In this document: in pieces, positions 1-10,692 of the stretch
Layout: every line of letters starts with the position of its first letter
How positions within the stretch are numbered: position 1 is the first letter of the stretch
Origin: Ananas comosus
Taxonomy: Eukaryota > Streptophyta > Magnoliopsida > Poales > Bromeliaceae
Assembly: GCF_001540865.1 (NCBI RefSeq)
Contig: NC_033638.1
Location: 955,140 to 1,019,139 of the forward strand
Length of the DNA stretch: 64,000 bases
Direction: 5' to 3'
Notes under the pieces: model-generated
The model's database searches: none
Told to the model about the DNA's origin: nothing
The model's input: the letters and a program-made list of their open reading frames with translations, nothing else
Position numbers and translations under genes: made by a program

Positions 1-10
1 TCTCCTCTAC

Positions 11-285
11 CTTTGACGACCTGCTGCCTGTTGCGGAGATCGGCGGAGACGTAGGCGGCGCGGCCGGAGAGCAGGGCGGCGCCGAGGGGGGATCCGCCGC
101 CGCCGCCGTCCTCGCGCGGGTCGAGCGCGAGGGAGGGCGCCAGATCGGCGACGCGGACGCACCACTCGCCCGACCGGAGCAGCATCTCCACCAGGTGCCG
201 CGCCGCGAAGCCCCTCCCCCCCGTCACCACGCACCACCGCTCCCCCCCGCCACCGCCGCCGNGCCCCAACCCCCTCCGCCGCCAA
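11..285 (-). CDS. 3beta-hydroxysteroid dehydrogenase/decarboxylase, first exon (partial)
   Basis: The minus strand encodes a Rossmann-fold start, RWCVVTGGRGFAARHLVEML, followed by VRVADLAPSLALDP and YVSADLRNRQQVV. This is the N-terminus of plant 3beta-HSD/C4-decarboxylases (Arabidopsis 3BETAHSD/D type), membrane enzymes of sterol C-4 demethylation that use NAD. TGGRGFAA is the nucleotide-binding glycine loop. A good splice donor (GTAGAG) lies at 10-9, so the exon ends at 11 and the rest lies left of the window. The start is unclear. Upstream of the glycine loop this frame has no ATG before a stop near 290. A neighbouring frame reads MAAEGVG from a TTG at 285, and an N at 262 sits between the two frames. 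I think one or two bases are wrong or missing around the N. Family call is firm; the start is not. Confidence 0.82.
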
Positions 286-301
286 CCCTAGCGCCGCAGC
301 T

Positions 302-445
302 CAGTTGAGAGAGAGAGAGAGAGAGAGCTCGAAAGGGGTTTGGAATAGTACGGGGGAGAGAGAGAGAGAGAGAGAGAGATCGAAGGGGGTTTGGAAAAGG
401 ACCGGGGAGAGAGAGAGAGAGAGAGAGTTGAGGAATGATCAAATG
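302..445. repeat. GA-rich tandem repeat upstream of the dehydrogenase gene
   Basis: Three (GA)n tracts are separated by two near-identical spacers containing GGGGTTTGGAA. On the minus strand this is a CT-rich leader immediately upstream of the first exon, typical of plant 5' UTR or core promoter DNA. The ORFs through it are low-complexity and not real. Confidence 0.6.
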
Positions 446-456
446 AGACGTGGTAT

Positions 457-1456
457 GGGTGAAAACGGATATGATATTATCAAAAATATCCGTATCCGTT
501 TTGGATAATATTTGGATACAGATAGAAAATATTCAAATTTTAGTATTATTATTTTGAATTAATTTTATATAGGCTCCTATGAATTTGCAAATATATTTCT
601 ATAAAATTCAACTTTTTATATATTGTCCCTGTAAAAGTTATAATATTTTCAAATATGTCCTTTTGATTTGTTGCCGTTAAAACATTGTCTATTTTATAAA
701 TAAAATGATCTTTTTATCATCACAAATATGTCCCTCTGAAAATTCCAACTGTTAATTAAAGAGAGGTAAAAGGATCAATTCAACTCATTAACTAATTAGA
801 GTTAAGTATTTAACCTATAGTTAATTAATTTTTTTTCTAACGAATTCTAACGGCATGGACATATTTGAAAACATCAGAATTTTTGAAAAGACAACATATG
901 AAAGTTAAACTTTGTAGAGATATATTTATAATTCACTATATTTATAGAAACCTGTATGCAATTAACCCTATTATTTTTATATTCTTTATATTTCCCACCC
1001 AATTTCTTCCACCCGGCCAGCTCAAATCCCTTTCCTCCAGAGTCGATCTCTTTTGCCTACTTCTCTAATTCATTGCCAATCAAGATACCGAGGGATGATT
1101 TATACATATTGTTTGAAAATAAAATTTTGTATTATTCGTTTATTTTATAATAAGTTATATATTAAAATTATATATTTTATATGTGAAGATATATAGTCAA
1201 GAAACACGGTAGGAAAATAAAGTAATTTTTGGTGTTCATGCGTATTAATATATATTATTATCCAAATAATACCCGAATACATATCCGATCCATATTCAAG
1301 TCCGAAAAATTATCTGATCATATCCGAATTTGTTTTTAGTAGATATTGTAATAAAAATTTAGTGTCTAACACATCCAATCCGTATCCGAAAAAAAAATAT
1401 GGATGCAAATATGGTTTCGTCAAATATTCAGCCATATTCGATCCGTTTTCACCCCA
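457..1456. mobile_element. hAT-like TIR element, nested
   Basis: The ends match as inverted repeats: GGGTGAAAACGGATATGA at 457 and the reverse complement of GATCCGTTTTCACCCC ending near 1456. Both arms carry degenerate 'CCGAATCCGTATCC' type repeats (480-540 and 1260-1450). Similar ends occur at 40016 and 54340. I do not see an exact 8-bp target duplication, so the borders are approximate. No transposase is present. A second element is inserted at about 566-975. Confidence 0.5.
566..975. mobile_element. TIR MITE, family A
   Basis: Inverted arms: the left reads 'GGCTCCTATGAATTTGCAAA..' with 'TTTCAAATATGTCC', and the right reads 'GGACATATTTGAAAAC..' ending 'CCTGTATGCAATTAACCC'. The same arms recur at 32958-33725, 34140-34510, 35810-36680 and 40965-41400. 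It is non-coding, and the ORFs at 865-1150 are reading through the arm. Confidence 0.6.
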
Positions 1457-1850
1457 AGGAGGTAGTATAAGAAATTAGGGATAAAAAAATTTCAGTGGAG
1501 CTATACAATCGAATATTTTTAAATTATTTTTATATTAAATTAAAACAATAAAAATTCTAACAAAATTGTTATAGTTCTTTGAGTAGAGATAAAAATAATA
1601 TTGTGATGAATTAAGCCTCCCCAATGACATATCTATAATCTATAACTATATTGGAACCCCGTTCCTTCCTGTCCACGTGGCAGCATTAGCTTAAAACCTG
1701 AGTTAATTAATGGGTGGACCTACCTGTCATCTTAAGATCCACCTATCTAAATAATTTTCTTTTTCTAATTAATAGGTGGACCCTACCTGTCATCTTAGAT
1801 GTTTTCCTAATTTAATTTTTCCTGCTTCGTCTTCAACCTCCAGCTCCATC
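1457..1850. other. AT-rich spacer with a short tandem duplication
   Basis: No gene is seen. A segment with GGTGGACC(C)TACCTGTCATCTTA occurs twice, at about 1713 and 1772, separated by about 60 bases. Confidence 0.45.
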
Positions 1851-1869
1851 GCGCTCTTCCCTCTAGATA

Positions 1870-2110
1870 CCGCTCCGAGTACTGTTCCCACTGTGGACGG
1901 AATGTTGGGCAAGTTCGTGGTCGGTTCTTCCCGTCGCGCCCTTTCCAGTTAGCGAGGCCCTAGATGCCGCTCCGGCTCCCGTTCCCTCTCTGGACGCCGC
2001 TCCGGCTTCTGTTCCCTCTCTGGACGAAACCCTAGATGCCGCTTCGGCTCCCGTTCCCTCTCTGGACGAAATATTAGGCCGAGTTCATTCGGGCTACGAA
2101 AATGGTTCCG
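1870..2110. repeat. GC-rich tandem repeats in a Helitron-like region
   Basis: Units containing GCCGCTCCGGCTCCCGTTCC and CTCTCTGGACGAAACCCTAG occur about three times between 1960 and 2075, with a decayed copy at about 1870. Composition is unlike the AT-rich surroundings. The antisense ORF with PEREREPERH repeats is a product of these units. This may be a captured gene leader, but I recognise no protein. Confidence 0.5.
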
Positions 2111-2729
2111 ATTCATTATCCGTTCTCCCATCTTGCTGCCTATATAATATACCTCTGAAAAAAAAAAATTTGCAGCAAAAAAAAAAAACTCTATTTCTCT
2201 CCTGAAATTTTCTATCTCTGATTTTGAAAGCGATCCCTCCGCGGGCTTCTGGCGATCCCTCTGTGGGCTTCTATTTCACCTCGAGGCAGCGGATCGAGTA
2301 GAAGCTTCTCGATTTCATTCAGGAGGCCGAGCGTTTTGGAGGTGAGAAATAGGAAAAAGCATCTAAATACTTGAATACTTTTTTCTTAAAAAAAAAAAAA
2401 GGAACATGAAGCTGTAAAGAGAAAGAAAAAGGAAACAATTTACTATGTTAACACAGCAACATATAATAGGGTACTTCAGTGCAATAGAACCAATAATTTT
2501 CAATAATTTCTTTTCAGCAATCGTTCTTGCTTGCTTACCATTATGTCGTCCAAAAGATTGACAATAAGTAATTAACTCGCAATTGGATATTAATTGAAAC
2601 ATGTCATCGACCTTCATTTGATTAGCTATTTTAGTGCAGTGATGGCGTCGCATCCTTATTTTATTTTTTTCAAATGGCTCTTCGTTTTGTGTTGCATTTA
2701 CTCACATTTATTTAATTTTTGGTAGTCCT
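2111..2729. other. Intergenic, leader-like sequence, no gene identified
   Basis: A stretch with a TATATAATAT motif (2142) is followed by C/T-rich, 5'-UTR-like sequence and a possible donor (GGAGGTGAGAAA, 2336). No open frame of recognisable function is present. 2390-2650 is AT-rich and its antisense ORF is not convincing. Confidence 0.35.
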
Positions 2730-3161
2730 TGGTCTACCATTTATAAAAAAATATGTAATGTTTGTACTTAAATTTATATTGTATAATTATACAAAGGAGG
2801 TATTTCCTCCTCCTCTAATGGTCTCCGAAGATGAGAAGTATCGATAAAAATATGGAGTCATCAAGAAGGGGTTGAAGACGTTGTGGTACCTCACGTAATC
2901 GTCGATGTCGGCAACGAAAGCCTTAAATGATGGTGTGAAAGGGTTCGATATCTATATAACAAATTTTCTTATCCTATAGTTCTTTTTATCTTTTGTTGAT
3001 TTGTAATTCCATTATAAAAATTTCTATATATTTTTCATATTATTAGTTTCAATCAAATATAATTATATTCTTTTTTTTTTACTGTTTCATATTTGTTTAT
3101 TTAATCTAAAAATTTTTATTAAAAATTTTTATCCGCCGCATCGCGCTGGTTCCTACACTAG
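2730..3161 (+). mobile_element. Helitron 3' terminal region
   Basis: The segment ends with an imperfect GC-rich hairpin (CCGCCGCATCGCGCTGG, 3133-3149), a short spacer and CTAG at 3158-3161 followed by T. That is the CTRR-plus-T end expected of plant Helitrons. The upstream 300 bases match, in inverse orientation, the sequence at 10318-10640, including an 'ATGGTCT..GA.GA.GAGAAGTAT' block and an 'AAAAAGGGTTGAAG' type block. The 5' TC end was not located. Confidence 0.55.
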
Positions 3162-3194
3162 TGTCATTGAAGAGTCTTTTGGAGAGTCTTTTAC

Positions 3195-3585
3195 TAATTT
3201 TTTTTGGATTAAATTATAGCAAATTTTCTTTTGTAAATACCCGATTTTTCACTTTTTCTATCTGACTTTCAAAAACTTATATTTTGCCCCCTTAAAATTT
3301 AAAAAATATTTTCTAAGCGGTAGAACGTTAATGGAGAGGGCAAAATGACTAAATTATCCTTACTTCTTCTATAAGAATTTTTTTAATGTATTTCTATCAT
3401 TTAGAATATGATTCTTAATATAAATTATAATAAATAGACGGAATAGTGATAGACCACTGATGGATTGGGCTAAATGCAGCAACTTGAATGTTGAGGGGGT
3501 AAAATATAGGTCTTTTAAAGTTGAGGAGGGAAAATAAAAAGGCAAATATTTACCGGGGGTTCTATAATTTAGCCTTTTTGCAAAA
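3195..3585. mobile_element. TIR MITE
   Basis: Inverted ends: the left reads AAATTATAGCAAATTTTC with 'AAATACCCG', and the right reads 'AAATATTTACCGGGGGTTC' with TATAATTTAGCC. No coding capacity. The antisense ORF at 3369-3713 runs off its end and is not a gene. Confidence 0.5.
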
Positions 3586-5261
3586 CTTAAAGAATCAGAG
3601 AGAAACATAAGCAGAAAAAATAAATAAATAAATGCTATTGGTACACATTTAAATCTAAGAGTCAATACAATTTTAATGGAGTTCAAATTCTCTACAACTT
3701 TATTTGTATACATACCAATGAATAGGTGTTTTCTATTAGTCTTGTGTTTAAGAAAATAAACAGAATAGTAGTATAATCAAGGATGCGTTGGTATATCTAA
3801 CTAGAAATGGCTAAGTAACAATTAAACATTCAGAAACATCATGATAGGTAAGCATGCATATACAATAACAAGAGCTGCATCGAGAAAGGCTCAAATGACC
3901 AAAGCAAATTAACTCATTAAACAATAACCTACATAGGCATAAAGTTTTAAATTTTTATTGATAATTCTAAAACCCACACAGTAATAATTTATTCACCAAT
4001 CAACAACATTACAAGCATAACTAAATGTTGTGCCGAAGATCGTATTGTAGGTAAATTGAGAAGGCAAAAAAGTCAAATATCAAAGTGTTTCACAAGATGA
4101 GATTTTATTCTTTCTACTAAGTATCTGCACTTTCTGATAGCAAAATAGGGCCCGATATATGCCTCATAACTATATTGTCAGAAAACTGCTACCACGTGGA
4201 GAGCTATATATGTAGATATTTACAAGTGCAGAAACAATATTAGAAAATGAAAAAAACCAAATTGCAATCATATTTAAGCAGGTGGTAAGCTTAAACTAAG
4301 ACCAAGGTCATTGGTTAAAAAATAAATAATGAAGTAAGATTCAGAAAATAAATAATTCATTGTTTACAAATCAAAATTAAAGCAAATCTTTAAATCAAAA
4401 ACTGAAAAATTAGAATCAAAACCTTTGAATTTGAATTTTTGAATTAAACAGGATGATATTATTTTTTTCTTTTTCCCGTACATGAATCAAATGGAAGGAA
4501 ATTTGACAACATAATGTATACTGTTGAAAATGATCCTATTCCATTACCAACTCATTTAAAACATCAAGATATTCTTTTCTTGCACTTAATACTTCGGAGT
4601 TTATTTTTATTCTTTGACAAAATTATGTGTACACCTACACTCACATTACCATAAAAAAAATAAAAGAAAAAAATCATCTATTTCAGTAGAACAATTTGTG
4701 AAATTTCAAATCATTTTCATTTACTAAAAATATCCTCAAGTGTCCTTCTACAGAAGCCATTAAATGGGGATTGTACATTTTTTAAATCTGGAATCACAAA
4801 TTAGATAGGAAAAAAAGTTCTATCAAATTCTCAAAAGCTTTTCGCAAGCTTTTTCCAAGTCAAAAAATCTAAAAAATTAACAAAATACCCAAAATCCTAA
4901 TCGAGATTAAGAGAAAAAAAATATTGAGAATAGAAAATAAGGGAAAAAAAAAACCTAATTGAAGCTAATAAAACCCTAATCGAGATTTTTTGAAAAATAA
5001 CTACAAACCTGGAAGGACCTTGAGAAGAAAGCTTGCTGAGAATGAGGAGGTTAACGCACCGTCGTTGAGGAGGTGGATTGAAGAGGGGAAGTGTGCAATG
5101 AAGGCGTTCATGTGGCGGATTGAAGAGGCGTAGGCGTGCGCGGAGAGGCGAAGTGGTGAACAAATGAGAAAACGCGTGCGCACGGAGTGAAAAGGGGAAA
5201 GTTTGGGTTTGCTGTGGAGGAAAATAAAAATTAAGGAAAAGAAAAAAAAATAAAGGCGGTT
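3586..5261. other. AT-rich region, probably interior of a CACTA element
   Basis: No gene is recognised. 4890-5215 read on the minus strand resembles a 5' leader (C/T-rich, then T-rich intron-like) next to the CACTA terminus at 5371. The ORFs at 4897-5183 show no known domain. Confidence 0.3.
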
Positions 5262-5371
5262 TTAAAAAACACCGCTAGATATGTCTCTAGGTTCCCAATT
5301 TCTTTTTTGTAGAGGCGGTTTCTACAACCGTCTCTAGCGAACCGCCGGAAAATATATATTTTCCTGTAGTG
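5262..5371 (-). mobile_element. CACTA transposon terminus
   Basis: On the minus strand the end reads CACTACAGGAAAA from 5371 inward, followed by subterminal inverted copies of the GGCGGTT / AACCGCC motif (5262, 5317, 5341). CACTA ends with short inverted subterminal repeats mark the En/Spm superfamily. The other end was not found, so the element may be truncated. Confidence 0.6.
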
Positions 5372-5844
5372 TATAGCACTAGAGCTTCTATACTATGCAT
5401 CTCAGAGAGGATCCGCGTTGGGGAGATGTCCACGGGTTTGAGGGAACAATATCTTTATGCAACTAAAAAGAATAAATAAAAACACCATCTATACCTCTAC
5501 ATTAATTTCTATGGCTAAATCCTACATATACCCACCCCTTTAATTTGAAAAAGAGTGAGGCCTACCTTTTTTTTCTCATTTTTTTTTTCTCATTTGATTA
5601 TAAGTGTTATAAAAATAATTTAATCATCCATTTGTATGATATACGACTTCTCTTGAACAAGATCGAATAGTATTATTGAAACGATTAAAGTCTTTTTCAT
5701 TATAGTTTTATTTTTTAAAATTGTTTGTCTATAATATAGACTATTTCACTTTAACAATATCTACTCACTGTAATGCGTGGGTCACTATACTAGTATAGAT
5801 TATGTCATATAAATTATGCTAAAATTTAAATTACATCCAAAAGA
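5372..5844. other. Intergenic; possible decayed Helitron end at 5740-5793
   Basis: There is no gene. At 5763-5793 the sequence CACTGTAATGCGTGGGT is followed by CACTATACTAG and T. It is similar to the 3' ends of many plant Helitrons, but the hairpin is weak. Confidence 0.3.
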
Positions 5845-7077
5845 TGTAAGGACTGAGATTTTTGACAGTGTAACTAAACTCTCTGTTAACGATGTTTATG
5901 TGTGCAATTTAATTACATAAGCACTCGTCAAGTTTCAGGAGAAAATGAGCTAAAACGGAGAAGTTATGCGATTATTAGTTTTCACTTAAAGTGAATAGTA
6001 ACTCCGGTTTTTCGGAGAAACCGCGGAGTAGAGTTGGCTTTCGGCGCGTATCGGACTCCGAACATAGGACTCCAATAGCTCGTTTCGAACGGTTCATCTA
6101 TTCTGGAACCAATGGCACTGACGAATTTCGGATCCGATGCACGGTTTTCGAGAAAAAGGAGTTTTAACAAAAGGAGGATTTTCGCTCTTTGCTATTCGTG
6201 CATTTAAAACTCCTCGTGCTCTGGCTTGTGACCTGGGGTTAGGTGTGAGTTGTTTCTGGTACCTACTAGTGGTAGGGAATTCAAATTTGAATTTGGATTA
6301 AAGGTTTAGGGTTTATACTTCAGTATATGCGCGATATTCGGATTAATTGGAGAGCGGGTGAGTTTCGTCGCGAATCCGTGACCAAATCTGACGAAACAAG
6401 ATGGTAGTTTGGATGCCCTCGTTGTGCTGAATGCGATGGTGCGATCCGTTCGGAAATCCGATGAACGGATTGCCGGATATTGCATGTTGTTCGCTAAGGG
6501 GTCGAGAGTGGAAATCGGGAAATTCGCAAAAGTCGTTATATTTTATGTGCCGAATTGCGTGAGGTCAGACATGGAGGTGCGTATGTGTAAAATACGCATG
6601 ATGTGAGGGACTTGACTGACAATTTCATCCCTGGGAGGACTATCTTGCAATTGTGCATATGCAATTAGCAGTTGCACTAGGGTTTCGTGGGGAAAACCCT
6701 AACTTTAATTCATCTTCTCCCTCAGCCAACCTCTTTTCATCCTCTGAAACCTTCCCCTTCCTAGCCGCTCGCACTCTGGCCGCCGGCGAGCACTTCCGGC
6801 CACCGGAGTAGGCCTTCTAGTGTTCTCCTCTCCTTCGGGTTCCGCTGCTTAGGCCGTGAATCCTAGGAAAGCATCCTTTTGCGTCGAACCAGAGTTCTCC
6901 GGCCGAGGCTTCCCTTCCGACGACATACCCGCCGGCCCCGCCGTCCACGCGCGTCGCCGGCGCCGCNCCTGTATTTGTGGCGGATCTGGCATACTCTGGG
7001 GTCAGGTTTTCAAAAAAAAAAATTTTAAACGCTTTTCCGCTGTGTTTCAAACTAAAAGGGGACCCCGGGGCGTGACA
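5845..7077 (+). mobile_element. Solo LTR, family 1, perfect 5-bp TSD
   Basis: The element starts TGTAAGGACTGAG at 5845 and ends CCCCGGGGCGTGACA at 7077. It is flanked by AAAGA at 5840-5844 and again at 7078-7082. TG..CA ends plus an exact 5-bp duplication mark an LTR retrotransposon reduced to one LTR by recombination. A truncated inverse copy lies at 10802-11504, a decayed copy at 9640-10300 and a fragment at 35965-36107. The N at 6967 marks uncertain sequence. The ORFs inside are not genes. Confidence 0.88.
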
Positions 7078-7082
7078 AAAGA

Positions 7083-8040
7083 ACTCCATCAGATTAAAGT
7101 ATTAAAAGGATTAAGTATTATACAATGCATAAAACAAACTAGAAGAACTTAAATATACAAAGATAAAAATTACAATAATTATGATAATGAACATTTTTCT
7201 CTCAGCGTCTGTGACCCTTGTGGAGAGCTCATCAATTCGTGCTTTTAGCTGTTTTCGTTTCTACATGATTAATATGTTCAAACAGCCATTCATCTAAACA
7301 TTTTGTCGGTGACGCAAAATATTGAAAAAACATACTCCTTTTCACTTTTGAAGAGTTAGCGCTATCTTCTTCACATATATCTTTGTCTCTCCCTATAATT
7401 TTAATGTCGCACCATTGAAAAAAATCTCAATAATTCTCATTTTCTTTCCTATAATTAGAACACCCATAAAATAATCTCCCACTACTATTAGGTTGAGAGA
7501 AAACTCTTAAAACAATAATTTCATTACGGTTGCAGCGAACCCACTTGTTGATTATACTTCTCATATTAAATGATAATAATTACCTACATGAAAAAATAAA
7601 TTAGTTATAATAAATTTATTTATAAGGATACATACAAATATTAGTAAATTTTTTTCTATAATTTTTTTAAAAATTAGCAAAAAAATAAAAAATTTTAGCA
7701 CAAATCTTGTATTTCCTTTTTTACATAATTTTTAATTTTTATAAAAACAATAAAAGAATATAAAATTGCACCAAGAATCGTGTATTTAAATATATTTTTT
7801 TGGAAAAAACATAGAACATTTTTTAGTACCAATCAAGTAGAAATTTTTTTAATAAAAATATTAAAAAAATACGTAGGAAAAAAGAAGATACAAGTATCTT
7901 GTAGAATTTTTAAAAGATGCATAGCTTATCACTCCTTTTTTTTTTATAAATTTTCAAAAAATTACAATAAAATATAAAATTTTAATTCAATGAGAAAATG
8001 TTAGAAAAAATGAAATAAAATTATCATTTTCTATAATTGT
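7083..8040. other. AT-rich intergenic DNA, no gene seen
   Basis: Very AT-rich with many A and T runs. The 65-residue ORF at 7780 is lysine and phenylalanine-rich because of composition and has no recognisable domain. Confidence 0.4.
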
Positions 8041-8044
8041 AAAA

Positions 8045-8560
8045 AAAGGATAATTGTCAATATACACCTCAAAACTTCGGAAATATCTTATTTACCCCTA
8101 CTTTTTTTTTTCTTTCCAATATGCCCCTCATATATTCCACAGTTATTCCAAAATATCCCTACAGTTACCACCCGTTAAGTTAATTTGGGTTAAACGTGAG
8201 TTAAATATCTACCACAATTAAAAAAATTAAAATGCCACTTTTACCCTTAACTTAAGGGCAAATAAGAAATGCTGGTGATAGTAGAAGGGTATATTTGAAA
8301 AAACCAAAAAACAAAATGCTCTTTGTGCCCCTAACTTAAGGGCAAATAAAAAAAGACGGTGATGGTAGAAGGGTATATTTTAAAGGGCAAAATAATAATT
8401 TCACAGAAATAACAGAGTTCATTAACAGATTTTAACTCTAGAGGTATATTAGAAATAGGTTGGAACGTAAAAAGTGTATTTTCAAAATTAGCCTTCTAAG
8501 TAGGGTAAATCAGAAAGTCGAAAACTTTTCCGGGTATGTAAGTAAGTGCCCCTTGTAAAA
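8045..8560. mobile_element. TIR MITE, family B
   Basis: Inverted ends: the left reads AATTGTCAATATACACC with CTTCGGAAATATCTTATTTA, and the right reads 'AAAATTAGCCTTCTAAG' and ends 'CCGGGTATGTAAGTAAG'. Internal 'CTTAAGTTAAGGGCAAATAA' type blocks are shared with copies at 26330-26912, 35255-35640, 38035-38460 and 55385-55915. Non-coding. Confidence 0.6.
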
Positions 8561-9090
8561 AAATGCATATGCTCATCATTTTATTGTTTAAAATTTTTTT
8601 AAAAAATTAAAAAAATTCAGCCAAAAATAGAAAGAAATATGTGGAAAAGTATTTGACCAAGTTATGTCGAGGAGCAGCGTCGTTTGGAGGGCTTCGAGGA
8701 GCAGTGTCGAACAGTTGGGGTTGGAGTGTCCACGAGCAGCGTCGGGGATTGTACCCGCAAATTTGAACCGAGATGTTGTGGGGCCGGTAGGAGGGGGAGG
8801 GGGAGGGGGAGGGAGAGAGAGGGATGGTGGAAAAGAGTAGCGGATGAGGCTTTAGAGAGAAATAGTAAAAAGAGAAAGAGATATAGGGTGGGGCGAGGGG
8901 GAGAGAAAGAAGAAAGAGAGAGAGTAACGTTTGAAGTTGGGATTCTCTTCCTAATTCACTTTCTTTATTAACGGCTTATTTATGTTGCATCCCACTTAAT
9001 CCCTCCCCAAACCTATGCATGGATCTCAAGAGGATCCAACATTTAAAACACTATAGCACAGGGGGCTTTTTATGATATGTAGCTATAGAG
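8561..9090. other. Intergenic; purine-rich tract 8770-8935
   Basis: A G/A-rich tract gives an arginine and glutamate-rich ORF that I treat as compositional. No gene is seen. Confidence 0.4.
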
Positions 9091-9095
9091 AGAAC

Positions 9096-9600
9096 TCTCT
9101 CTCTCCTCTCTCTCTTCCCTCTCTCTCCTCTGCTCTCTCGTCTCTTCTCTCTCTCTTCTCTGTATATATATATATATATTATTATATTATATATATATAT
9201 AAAGCTTGGCTGGTATATTATGGTAGCACGGCAGGCGCTCCAGTGCTATTGATAGTATACAGTCTAGCGCGCAGTCTCTCTCTCCTTCTCTCCTGTCTAT
9301 TATATATATATATATATATAGTCCGGCTACTATATTCTTATGAGAATAGACTATTTTGTACTCAAAAATTTTCAACTGTTAGATCTGTCTATTTGACCAT
9401 TTCCATTCATTAGATCATACTATTCAACCAACCACTCACTCAACCCTAGGGGACCATTATCATCGTAATCGAGGATTATCATCATCCTACCAGCACATCC
9501 TCCATCAAACGACTAAAAATTTATGAGTACAAAGAGGTCTATACTCATAAAAGTATAGTAGCCCTGGCCTATACATATATATGTATATATTATTTTATTT
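9096..9600. mobile_element. Microsatellite-associated hairpin MITEs (two, adjacent)
   Basis: (CT)n and (TA)n tracts at 9096-9200 and 9300-9320 flank two short elements. The second runs from GTCCGGCTACTATATTCTTA (9320) to AGTATAGTAGCCCTGGCC (about 9571). It carries the family core: a 'CCGTTAGAT' type block, 'CCACTCACTCAACCCTAGGGG', and a 'CATCCTACC' type block. It is related to the cluster at 58395-63960. Confidence 0.6.
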
Positions 9601-9639
9601 ATAAATATGTTATTATATAATATTTTATTTATAAATATA

Positions 9640-10300
9640 TAGAAATTGTAATATCTGAGACATTTAAATCAGCGAAATTCAAAATTTGAATTTTGAATTT
9701 GATTTAAATTTGATTTATATATATAATAGGTATATATATTTATGCGGTGTTTGGAACCGGAGAGATGATAGGTTCCGTCGCGAATCTGCGACCAATTCGG
9801 GTGAAACAAAACTGTGGTCTCGATGGTTCGGCAGTGCTGGAAGCACTGGCGTAGTCCGTTCGCAAATCCGACAGATGGATCTCCTGATATAGTGTGATTA
9901 CCGAGAAGGGGTCAAAATTGGCAAAATGGAGTTTTCGCAAAAACACCTATATTTTATGTACCGAATCGCGCGATATCACTTGTGGAGGAGCGTGTATGCA
10001 TTTTTCACATGCTGTGAGGGACTTATCATGAAATACTAGAAATTAGTGGACCTAGATGCAAGATTGCATCATGTATATACTGAACCATTAGGGTTTGCAT
10101 GGTCCAAACCCTAACCCTAGCCTCTTCACCCTCAGCTGAGCCACCCACCCTCCTCACCTCCTTCCCCTGCCTTCGCCGTGTGCATCCCGGCCGCAGCGCT
10201 TGCCTCCGGCCACTGGAAAGAGCCACTATCTATCTTCCTCTCCCTCACATTGCATTGTTTCCTGTTCTTCTTCCTTACTAAGAGCAAGCTAGGTGCCACT
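9640..10300 (+). mobile_element. Decayed copy of LTR family 1
   Basis: It aligns by eye with 6290-6850 of the solo LTR: shared blocks include CCGTCGCGAATC, CGTAGTCCGTTCGCAAATCC, 'GTACCGAATCGCG', 'TGTGAGGGACTT' and 'CCAAACCCTAACCCTAG'. No clean end or TSD. The overlapping ORFs are shadows. Confidence 0.6.
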
Positions 10301-10317
10301 ACAACAATATTAAGCTA

Positions 10318-10640
10318 CTAGTGTAGGAACTCGCGCGATGCGGCGGATATAATCATATTTGATTAAATTTAATAATATAAAAAATACTTTAAAATTTTTA
10401 GAATAGAATTATAATTTGTTGAAAAATAACGAACGATAGAAAAAAACTATAGAAGAAAAAAATTTGTTATATAGAAATCAGACCCCTTTGTACCCTCATT
10501 TAGGGCATTCTTTACTAACACCGACGATTTCGTAAAGTATCACAGTGCCTTCAACCCTTTTTCGGTAAGTCCGTATGATACTTCTCGTCCTCTAAGACCA
10601 TTAAAGGAGAGGGATACACACCCTTTACATAACTATACAT
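10318..10640 (-). mobile_element. Helitron 3' terminal region (reverse)
   Basis: Read on the minus strand the segment ends with a GC-rich hairpin (CGCCGCATCGCGCG), then 'TTCCTACACTAG' and T at 10317. This is the same end as the one at 3161. The body extends to the right, so the exon fragment at 10693-11545 would lie inside the element in the same orientation. The Helitron 5' end was not found. Confidence 0.55.
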
Positions 10641-10692
10641 TACAAATTTAAGTGATCGAGATCGAGAGAGGAGGGTTAGGGGCTAGGGTAGA

